Source: Monocercomonoides exilis (lineage: Eukaryota; Preaxostyla; Oxymonadida; Polymastigidae). From it: a stretch of DNA of 64,000 nucleotides. The notes under the pieces are model-generated. The model ran no database searches, was not told the origin of the DNA, and saw only the letters and a program-made list of their open reading frames with translations. Both the position numbers and the translations under genes were made by a program. This document shows positions 1-12,000 of the stretch, one piece after another; position 1 is the stretch's first letter, and every line of letters begins with the position of its first letter. Where the stretch lies: assembly GCA_001643675.2 (NCBI GenBank), contig LSRY02000041.1:374501-438500 (forward strand), in the 5' to 3' direction.

Positions 1-3000
1 TTGTTCCTTTCAGCGAAAGTTACGTTTGCAAAAGAGTTTTGGTTGGAAGAGTCAAAGAATGGCAAAAATTGCACATATAATGATCCCTGCTCTTCATTTC
101 GCGTTGTGCACGAAAAACTACAGCATAACGAATCTAACTTTATTTTCATTTTGAAGAATATAAATGCTATTTCGCAACTTCAGTGGAGTTTTTCGAATGG
201 CTTAACAATATCTGGTGCAATCAATGACTCTGCAAGTATAATCTTCAGTCAAGTTTTTTCTGTGACAAAGTTGCATGAATCTCTATTTGATAACGAAAAA
301 AATGGGGTTATAAATTTTGTATATGTTAGATTCTCTCTTCCAAATACTTTTTCGGAATTGCTTGAAAATAAGCCATATTCACTTATTGGATCTAAAGGAA
401 AGGAACTTAGAATTGAAGAATCTATTTTTGATGCATCTTTGATTTCAGAACAAGTGGTTTACTCATTTGTGACAGTTTCAGATGGATCTCTTTTTGTCAT
501 ATCAACTTTTTTCGAGACTCGACAGACAGTAAGTCTGGATGCATCAGCATTCATCATAAAAGAATTTACGTCAAATGTTTATTTTGGAAATTGTACTTTT
601 CAGAACTTCAATTTGAGAGGTAATAATACTGCTATATGTGTGAATTTGCCAGAAGATAGCTCAACCTTTGTTCAAATTGAAGGATGTACGTTCAAAAACA
701 TCCAATCAACAGAAAATTCAAAGTTGTTCGGACGGGGTGCGATCGCTTTTCTTTCAAAAGGAAGTGAAGCCAAATTACATTTCAGTGGGAAAAATGCAAC
801 AACTGAGTTTTCTAACTGTGTTTCACCAACTACTGGCGGAGCAATAACTGTACTGGCACCTTTTTCTGTTGGTCTTTCATTCCAAAATAATAACTCCCGC
901 ATGCTAAAGTTCCGGGATAATCAGGCTTTATTGGGAAATGACATGTTCTTGTTGGTCAAGGATGCGAAGGATCTTTCAACTATCTTGTTCTCAAAAGAGC
1001 TAAATAATGGTAAAATTGATGAATCAATTGCAATCTACGATAAAACACAGTTGTCAGCTGCTGTCGATTTAAACCTACTAACTATTTTGCTTGGAAGTGA
1101 GAGTGACGTTGTATATTTAGATTATGAGAGTCAATTTTCTTCGGGAATCAAAAATTTGGCTCAAAACACTTACAAATCCTTTGACGATGCCATCTCGAAA
1201 TGCAAGTGCATGAAAAGCGCAACTTTGGCTGTATCAAAAAAGGCTGTTGGAAGTCAGTTGAAGCTGGAGGATCAGAACTGCCGTTTTTGCTTTCATATAA
1301 CAATAACTTCTGCTTTTAATCTTATAAATAATCGAGTTTTCAATTCTAACTTTATTGGAATTGAAGATTACTGCGAAATTGTTTACAAACCTGAAACTGT
1401 TATTGAGCAAGAAGGTGATGCTCTTTTTCAGTCAGTGCACTCACTTGCCGTCTGTGGTGTTTCGCTTCATCTTCCTTCTTCATTTGTTGGGAATCATTCA
1501 CCTTTCAGCATTTTTTATGTTTGTGAAGGAGGAAAAAAATCATATGATGCCAAAGAAAGTGCAGAATCTTCTTCCACTACCACTTCTTCCTCATCTTCAT
1601 CTTCATCTTCAATTCTTTCTCTACTTCTTTCGTATGTAGAATTTGTTCTTCAGCCTTCTGACAAGACAATAGCATTTCAATTGATTGTTGCGAAGGAAGG
1701 TTCCATTTCATTGAATTATGTTTCTGTGAATAATGTTGGCTCTTTTGCTTACCATTTTGCCTTTTCTTTATTTGAAATTGATTTAAGCCACGTAAATATT
1801 GATGAATCACTTCATGATGTTTATGTATGCAATGTTGATGTGGCTGAGAGATCAGTATTTGAGTTCTACGCAAATAAAGAAACAGAACTTGCAAATTGGC
1901 AATTACAAACATCTCAATCTATTTATTCTTTCAATTCTTCATCTTCTCAAAGCAATAAATATGTACTTTCTTCTTTAACACAACACTCATTTTCTTCTGA
2001 TTTTCTTGAGCCACACGCAATCCACCTTGAATTATGTAATTTCACTTTCATCAACACTTCATCAAAAACAGGAGCTGGATGCGTAACTGTAAACATTTCA
2101 ACAAAGTCGCATCTTATTCTGTTTGTGTCTTCTTTGGGCATTTACAATTGCATTTCATGCTCAACAAGTCCACTTCATAATTCTTCTCTGTATGGTATTG
2201 ATGATTCGTCTTCTTCTATCTCTTCAAATAGCCCTTCTCATCCATATTTTGCATTCTCTCCTTCGCATGGAGCATTTACTGTCATCACGTCTGCTCCTTC
2301 CTTCATTCGCCTTCGGAACATCTCCACTGAAAAGTGCACTGCGTCGAAAGGAAAAGGCGGGGTGTTCCATTTGGTTGGCATTGCTTCGCTGATTGCATCA
2401 CAGCTTTCTTTTGTGGATGCAAGCGCATTGAAAGGCGGTGCTATGTTTGTGGAAATTCATGAATGCATTCCTTTGTCACATGGGAATTCAAGTGATATTC
2501 AGGATCCGTTGTTAGTGAAACTGAAAGAAGCCAATTTTTCATTATTTGAGATTTATTCAAGCAAAGAGATACTCAATGATTCTTATAATATTGATGATGA
2601 TACGAAATTGATTCAATTTGTTAATGTGCATTTTGAAAATTGCTCAGCGTCAATATCCGACGAAGACAAAGGAACAGATGTTTATTGCATTGACAGGCGT
2701 TTGCATTATCAGAAGGAATCGTTTTTCTTTTGTTCTTCTTCGACTTCCGATGTTACGTCTGGATTATTCTTGAAGACAAATGAGGAAAGTGAGCACAAAA
2801 ATTGGATTTCTACAAGCTTGTTCAAATGTTCTGAAACGGAAAATGTATTTAGTAAATTCTTTGTGAATGGAGAAAATGATGTATCAGCAAAGAAGATTCT
2901 GCAAACATCATCTTTTTCGTCTGGAGCTTCATTAAGGGATTCAAATGTTCGCATTCTCAATGACATTTTGCTGAAAACGGTTTCTGTTGATCCAATTTAT

Positions 3001-6000
3001 GGCAGAGATGAAAGCCATGGAGATGTCAAAGGATGCGAAGATGATCAAACTGTGGCTTGTAAGACAATCCAAAAGGCGCTTATGCTTCTGAGCCGCAATG
3101 GAATGGTCAAATGCGTTGGGGGAACTTATGACTCGGAGGATATTCCAATTCAGCTGATTGAACAACAAAAAGTCACAATTGAAAGAGAAGAAGGATCGCA
3201 AGAATTTTGTGATTTGCATTTGATGAACGATCTTAAAAATCAGATTTACATTTCTGTGACTTCTTCGAGCTCTTTTCTGCTGCACAATTTTCGAGTTATT
3301 TCTGACACTTCTTTTTTACATATGCTAAAGACTACTTTATTTGCTGTGTCTGACAGCGGCGAGCTCTTTCTGACCAGTTGCACAGTTACAAGGCAGCTGA
3401 ATTCACCGACTGTCGACCGATTCTGCGAGCCTCTGTTCAGAGTGAGTGGAGGGACACTTGCATTGTCAACAACAACTGTTGAAAACATTAACATGGAGGT
3501 TTATCCGCTGATATACTTCCCTTCAGATCGTACAGGCGCAGCTATTATTCTCTCTGATTGTGTGTTTACTGATATATTGTTGGACTGCACAATTGGCGGT
3601 GAGCCTTCATTAATGCAAATTGTGTCGACGGAAGATAAAAATGTGGATCTTTCTGTAACTCGCTGCAAGATCCGCAGATGCACATCTGAAGTTGCGACAA
3701 AGGGTGGGGCTATATCAATTTATTGCTACAACCCTGAAATGAAGCTATCTCTTGAAGGAAGGTTAAGTATATCGTTCTGCAGAGGTTCTTTCCGCGGCAC
3801 GTTTGGAGGAGCTATCTATATGGATATCAGCAAGCACATTCCAAAGTATTCTCAGAAGGACGCTAATCTTGAACTTACAGGAAACACAGCCCAGAATGGT
3901 AACAGTCTTTTCATTCGCGCTAAGAACTTGGAAGAGATAATTAAGCAACCTCAGTTTGCTCCGGGATTTTTTTCGAAAGTCCCGGGAGAAGTTATCGGAA
4001 TGGACGAAAATCAGTTTATTGATACTGGAATTGATCTGTTTGCCCTTTTAGCAACTACCAAGCTGGAGACAGTGTTTTTGGATCCTCTTGGAATGGACAA
4101 AAGATACTGCGGAATTCTGTTTCATCCATGTAAAACATTTGACGAGGCGTTAAAGCATGTTACGCCGCCAGACGCAAAGATAATTTTGAGAAGCCCAAAA
4201 ATGCTTTCAGCATCGCCAACGACATTTGACATATCTTTGAGTATTTTTTATGAAACTACTGGATTTGAATCTCCTTTTTTTTCAATTGAACTTAATCAGA
4301 TATTTGAAGAAAATGAAGGATATTTCAATATGGACTCTCAGTCGTTTTCTTTGCAGTTTGTTGATTTCTCCTTATCAAAAGGCAATCTTGTGAATGGAGG
4401 TGGAAAATATCCTGTTGCATTGTTCAAGACAACCAATACTGGAAAATTAGAGTTACATGGAAGTTTTGTGAATTATACTAGCAAAAATATTTCGACTTGT
4501 GTGCTGAGAATGGAAGGTGGTCGAGCAAGGTTATCTTCGATATCAATGGTTGAATCAACCTATTTATTTAATGTTTCACCATTTTACATAACGTCAGGTT
4601 CGTTCACTATTTCCAACAGCTACTTTAGCAATTTCATTTTGAGCGGGGCTGATGGAATTGTATGTGTACCAAAAGCTGCTGTTGAAGACACTGGCAACGA
4701 AAGGGCGATAAGCATATTTAACAGCATTATTTTGAATTGCTCTTTGGACAGCAATTTTAATGGAATAGGAACCTTTGTCAGCTGCGTAGGTGAATGCCAA
4801 ATGACAATTTCGGCTTCTTTATTCTCCAATTGTCGAGCCTATGGAAAAGAAGGATCTGGCGGAGCACTTTTTTTTAGTGATTTCAAAGCACTTTCGATCA
4901 TTGGCTCAAAGAGCAGTCACGTTGTGTTTAGCAATTGCAGAGCAAAACAATCTGGGGGCGCTCTTTATATCTCAATAAAAGAAGAAAAACCTATTAGCAA
5001 GACTATGATACTGGAGTACGTAGAAATTAATGACTGTCAATCCAAATATGGAGGAGGAGTTTTTATCATGATGGATTTTTCTTCTATCAATTGTTCGTTT
5101 ATCATTAGTTTTCATAAATGTGTTGTTGTTAGTGGGGGACAAGGACATGATATTTTCATGAGGCACACTGGAAACGAAGATATATCTAAAGAACAATCAC
5201 CTTTTGCTCGTAGTATAACTTCAAATTTGGAGGAAGGGAGAGTTTATTATAAAGGAAAAGAGATAGAAGGAACGCAAAAGGAATTTATTTGCGGCTCTAA
5301 GGCTAATCGTTCTGTGAGCACAGACTTTGGGGAAGATAAACCAAACTGTGGCATTGGGAATAATAGGGCCTGCAAAACGATCAATTATGTTACAAATGAA
5401 GCAAGTGGTTGGATTGACACCGTAATTTCTTTAAAAGGTAACAGTTATGTGGTGAACTCGGTACAAAATTTTCTAAATGGGGATGTTGCGATGTCTTCGG
5501 ATCCCACGAATTATATTTTAGTAAAGTCAGCTTTTGAAGATGAAATACCTGAAAAAACGGCATTCATGATTGGATCAGTTGTGCAAATGTCTTTTCTCCA
5601 CTTTGTTCATAGTGCCGAATATGAGCGTAACTTATTTATTTCACTCATCTTTATTGATGAAGGTGGAAAATTGCATTTAACTCGGTGTACTTTTGATTCA
5701 GGGAGTACACTTGAGGAAACTGATGAATTGCTGTGTGCTCCTTTGTTTGTCGCTAAATCTTCTTTGATTGTCAGCGAATGCAATATATCGAACTTCCATT
5801 TAAATGAACATTCCCTTATTGAGATGAAATCATTTTCGAATTTTGTTTTTTTAAATGTGAATTTATCCTATTTCAGTCATATTGTTTCATGCAAAAACAG
5901 TAAAGCAGCTGTTATTACGAAAGAACACCAAAATGGAAGCATTGGCTTATCAGAAACGCATTTTAATCACATTTTGTCTCCTGCTTCTTATTTTGGCGGT

Positions 6001-9000
6001 GCATTATTAGTTTTACTATCTCAAGAATCTCAGCTTGTTATTGAAAAAGGATGCAGCTTTTCCGAATGTGAATCGAACTCGATAAATGGAGAAGGAGGTG
6101 CTATTTATTTGTCCACGGCACTTTATCCTCAATTGGTTATTAGCGCTTTAAGTGAATTTTCAAATAATTCTGCACATCGTGGGAGAAATATGTTTGTGAG
6201 TACATCAGACCTCAGGACACTTTCAGAATCAATGATCCCTCCGAAATTGATGGAAACGTATGGTAGTTCGAATTTTCTTGGAAAAGACAAATTCTCAGGT
6301 CTTCAAAAACTTTTGTATTTTTTCACCAAGTATCGCGCATCAAATATCTACGTTGATTCATCGATTGGTTGTGATGATTTTTCGTGTGGTAGCAAAAATT
6401 ACCCTTGTTTAACCATTACGCATGCATTGACGCATTTTGAAAGTCAATACTATAGAAATTTAGCTCTTTCGAAAATTCTATTTTTGGAAGAATCCCTGAT
6501 GTGTGAAGAGGGCACAAATTTAAGTATATCAAAATATTTAGACTGTACGATAAATATTCCCATGAATCTCCCAATTCTCAACTCTCCAGAAGCAGCTATT
6601 GAAAATTTTGGATTAACAAAAATTAACAACGTGGTTATTGATTTTCCGGAGAATTATGCTGAATCTTGTGGTTGCACTTTACGTTCAATCATTCTCAGTA
6701 ATGGAAAAAATGCTGATTTAAGGCTATCTGGAGTCAGCTTTCGAAGTGGAGGTACGCTTATATCTCGGGCGTTCAACGTTGTATATATTGGAGGAGGAAA
6801 ATTCTTTACAAATAATATTGAAATTGATACTCAAAACTCACAAAAATTGCATTATTCTCCATTGATCTTTGTATCTGCCAATTCAAAATTCGCTTTTGAA
6901 GCAAGAAAATTTAAGGCTAATAAAATTGTTGCTTGCAAAAGTGGATTATTTGAAATCTATGCGGATGAATATTCTCTCCTCCAATGCTCCTTTTCGCGCA
7001 TCACATCAGATATTCAATCTTCGATTTGTGTTGTTGAAGAGAGCCAGACCGCTATCATTGAAGAATGCACTTTCCATGAATGTGGAAATAATCTGAATGA
7101 TAATTCTGTTTCTTTTGGAGGGGTTATAAAAGTGAAAAAGAATTCGAATTTGTGTGTAATTAGCGACACAAAGTTTATTGAATGCTTTGTTGGTTGTGAA
7201 GCTGGGAGAGGAGGAGCTATTTATGTTGAGCCTGGAGCAGGAAGCCTTAGTATAAAATCTTCAACTTTTATTTCTTGCTATACACATTCAAATGTTCTTT
7301 CGATGGGAGGTGCCTTGTTCATTGGTCAGATGAAGCAACCTCCAGTTCTCAACCAGGTTTCTTTTCAGAGCTGCTCAGCATATTGTGGAGGGGCTTTATT
7401 TCTCGATTCTTCCAGTTCTGAATTAACTGCTTATCTGTTTAGCTGTCTATTTGATAACAATAAAGCATTTGAAAATGGTCATGGATGCGACATCTTTTTT
7501 ATTGATAGAGGACACAATGAACTTACCAGAGATAAATCTCCATTTATCAAATGTATGTCTAATTCAAAAAGTGACGAGCGATTCTTTTATGAGCATGATG
7601 ATATTCAAGTTGGAAGGAAGGATTTTATAAGCGATTTAAGCATAAAACGAAATGTTCATCCAAAGAAAGGTACTGACGACAAGCAATGTGGGGTTGATAA
7701 AGAAAATTATTGCAAAACAATAGGCATTGCTGTTTCTCTTTGTGTGGATTGGACTGATTGCTCGATATTCGCAGCAGACAAGCTGTTTGACACAGAAACA
7801 ACCACTATCAACATTGATAAAAAAATAATTGTAATTAAACCTATGGAAGATGTTGAGAAAAGCACAATTGTAACTGTTTTTAAAGAAAAGCAGTCTCTAT
7901 TTTATATTAACACTAATGGAAACTTACATTTGCAGTCATTTGCCTTAGAACATGATACATCTGTTTCGGCTAATTTAGAATCTCCATTATTTTATATGCA
8001 CGAAGGAAATCTTTTGATGGTTATGTGTGAGATTTTTACAAAGCAAATTCAATTTAAAAGTGAAGCATTTCAAAAGCCAATCATACAATGTTGTGATTCT
8101 AGTATTGTGATTTATGATAGCTCTATATCATCATTCACTTTGGAAGAGCACGCATTTATTGGTGTTTTTAACTCTAAGTACATTACTCTGAAATTGCAAA
8201 ACTGTAATTTTAGCAATATTGAGAAATTAAAGGGGGAAAAAGGAGCTGTTTATTCTCTAAGTGGTAGTACTATTTCTCAGGCAATAGAAATTCAAGAAGT
8301 TTCTTTTAATGGAATCAGAGCTTTTGATTCAACGAAAGGAGGCGCTCTTTCATTTGAATTGAATTCATTTGAAGATTACTTAACAATGAGGCAAGCTGGT
8401 GGAGAATATAAGCCAAACACTTTCGAAGGATGCTGCTCAAGGTTGTACTCAAGCTATGGTGGTGCTATCTTTTTGAGTGTTGTTCATATGTCGTACAATT
8501 TGCACTTTACTTCTTTTTCTGCGCCATCTGTAACGAATCCTAATTCAGCGGAATTTGGAAGAGATCTTTTTATAAAGGCGGAAAATTTGCCAATATTTGT
8601 ACAGTTTGCAGGTATATTAAGAGAGACATGTTCTTGGATTCCAAATTCAGTTGTTGGATGCGATTCGGATAGCATTGATAAGCCTGTTGATTTGATTTGT
8701 TTGTTTGGTGAAATGGTGTATGATTTATATGTGGGTAATGCAGGATTTGATAATAAAAATTGTGGATTTTCTTTATCAAGCAAGTGTAAAACCCTGGAGT
8801 TTTGTCTTCGATGTTTGAATAATGAAAGGGATTGCTCATTATTAATTGATGAAACTTTAAAGATAAATAGCATAAAGTTTGATGATTTTTTTAGACTTTC
8901 CATTTTATCTGCGAGCAAAGTTCGTCAAAAGGCTTTATTTAGCTTTTCAGCAATTTCATCTTTGGAAATAGAAGATATTGGCTTTGTTGAAGTTGAAAAT

Positions 9001-12000
9001 CAACTAAAGCTTAGTTACTTGTCATTTGATTTGCCTCAAAAATTCATTTCTGTCGGTTGTTGTAATTTTATTCCGAAAGTGTATATTGTTGTTGAAGGAA
9101 AATATTCGAGCTTGACCATCAGTTGCTGTGATATTCCTATTCCAGAAAAGGAAAGCTTGTTTCATTTTGAATTACCATTCGTAAAGGTCATTGGAGGAAT
9201 ACTTTGTATCGAATCTTTATTTATCTGCTACAATAATTCAGGCAAAGAATGTGCACGTTTTACAAGCAATTTTATTGAGATTGAAGATCTTTATGATGAA
9301 AATGAAACGATTATTTCTTCAGTTTCTATTTCTGTTTGTACATTTCGTTCAACTTTTTCTAAGGGATCTCTCGTTTCGTCATCTTCTTCAGGGTCAGTTG
9401 GATTTCGAGAAACTTTTGCTAATAACTGTTCAGTTCAAGGGGCATGTATCTTTGGCGCATTCTCAAAAGGTGAACTTGTGATTGAAGATACCATTATGAA
9501 TGAATGCTCATGCTTTGGAAATAATGAAAGCATTTTGATAAGTGTTCATGGGATTGATAATAACAGTCCAAATATCAAGCTTTTATCCTGTTCCTTCAAG
9601 CATATTCAAATGATTAATAACTCGGAGATTGCTTCTGCTATACTCATTGTTGACGTTGGGGAATTAATGATTGAGAATTGTCAGTTTTATAACATTAATA
9701 CATTTGGATCAGGAGGAGCATTGCATTTGGAAAGAATTGGCAGCAAAAGTTATATCAAAAACAATTATTTTTACGGCAATTCAGCTCAAAATGGAGGGGC
9801 CATTTATATATTGACAGAAAATTTGAATGATTCTGGGACAATTTGCTGCTTCTTCGAAAAGAATGTTGCTTATTCGAGAGGAATGGATGTATATTTAGAT
9901 GATCATCGTGCAGAGCCCGTTACAGAATCGAATAATCCATTTCGTGAGAGTTGTACTTCAACTATCAATGAAAGTACACTGTTTCACAATTCAAGTTTAT
10001 TAAATCGTACAGAATTTGGATGGATAAAGTATGCTGAAATTGAAAGAAAAGTGGCATCTAACGCTTCAAAAGGTATTGATAAAGAATACTGTGGATATGT
10101 TAATGAGACAAAATGTGATACAATTGAAACGGCTGTGAAGAGGACGAAAGAAATTGCTGAATGTACTGTTGCGTTAGATGGGCTCGTTTATGAAAACGAA
10201 AAGGAATCAATAGTTGTGGGTAGCAAAAGAATACAGATTAAAGGAGAAAGTGAGAAAGAAACAATTCTTGTATCCAACTTTAAAAAAAGAGTTGATTCTT
10301 TTTTTACTGTTAGCTCCGGATCGTTGAAGTTGAAAATTTTAGAAATACTTTTAGATCCATCGTATGAAGGAACTCGAACTAGCCCTGTTCTTTTAATAGA
10401 CGGCATAGGAACTGGATCCACCGTATTGGAGAATTGCACGTTGACTTCAGATTATATTGAAACTTCAGTTAGTCGACCTGTGGAAGCGAATTTGTTCATT
10501 GCTAAAGGTGGAAGTTTGAAACTCAAAAATGCGACAATTACAAATTTATTCTTCAAAAATTATAACCTTATTTCACTAATCAACAATTTCCAAATGCTCT
10601 CCCTGGATTCAACTGTGTTCAAAGATATCACATTAAATGGAAACGTTTGCTGCGTGTCAATTGATTGTTCGGAAGATTCAAAAGCAAGAATTGACTTAAG
10701 AAATAGCGAGTTCTCTCGAATTCTAGCAAAAGATTCAATTGAGGGTGCTGCATTATTTGTCCGTCAAGCAAAAAGTTCAATATCTATTACTATTTCAAAG
10801 ACAAAATTTACTAAGTGTTGCAATAAGGAAGGAGATGGCGGAGGAAAGGGAGCTGGTGTTTGTGCAATAATTGATCAACAAGCAGAAAATTATGTACCAA
10901 TGAAATTTTCTTCAGTTGAGTTTGCAGACAACTCTGGCTGTGCTGGGAATAATATATTCATTCGTTTCAAAAACAGTTTAGAAAGTTTTAATGAAATGAT
11001 CCGCTTCGATTTTGATTTGAAAAATTATTATGGAGTTCGTCATTTATTTGAAGTTGAGGATGCAAATGGAAAAATATCAGATTTAATGGATAGAGGTTCA
11101 ATAATGCTGTTGCCGTATAGTTCAGACTCAATATTTATTTCCGATGAGCATTCTTCTGATTCAATATTATGCGGAGAAAAGTCATCACCTTGCTCAACTA
11201 TAAATAGAGCAATCGAGCATGCCCAATCAAATGCGAAATCAAAGATTAGCATTGTTTCAAAGTTTTCTTTTCATTACGGAGTTGTATTTGAATCTGGCAT
11301 AATGCTTGAAGCAGAAAGCAATGAAAGAGTTTCGTTCTTTATCAATTCAGATACGAAATTTTTGGATAGCGTTGCTTTCCGTGTGAGATCAAATTTTTCA
11401 ATGTCACGACTGAATATTCTTTATTCAGGTTTTGCTGGCATTATGTATTTCACGTTTATTGAATGTGCAGGTGCTTTACGGGTTGTGAGGATATCAGATG
11501 TGAGCTTTGCTCCATTAGAATATAGAGATGTGTTCATTCAGCCAGTTTTTTTAAGAACAAAAGATTATTCTACTGTTTATATAGAAAATTCCACTTTGTA
11601 TGGCCTTTTGAAACAAAAGAACGTCAATTTGCAATTGATAGATTCTGAAAGATCTGAAATGTGTTCATGGACTCAAAATGAATCGCTAATTATGATAAAT
11701 GAAAGAGCAGAAGTTACACTAATTAATACAGATATAAGGAATTCTTCGTACGGAGGAATATTAATGGATAATGGAAAGTTGTTTGTTCAGTCAGCTACAT
11801 TTGCAAATAACAAGAAGAGGGAAGTGACTAATTTTGAAAATCTGCGCCATAATATCTTATGCTCATCTGGCGAGTTATTTATTGAAAAGATGAACGTTGG
11901 AGATTCTGAAAACTCAGAAAATTTATGGATAAGTTCAAATCAGAAGAGCTGCTTTCTTTCTGGAAAAGAATTTCTTCAACATAAGTCTGAGTTATTTGTT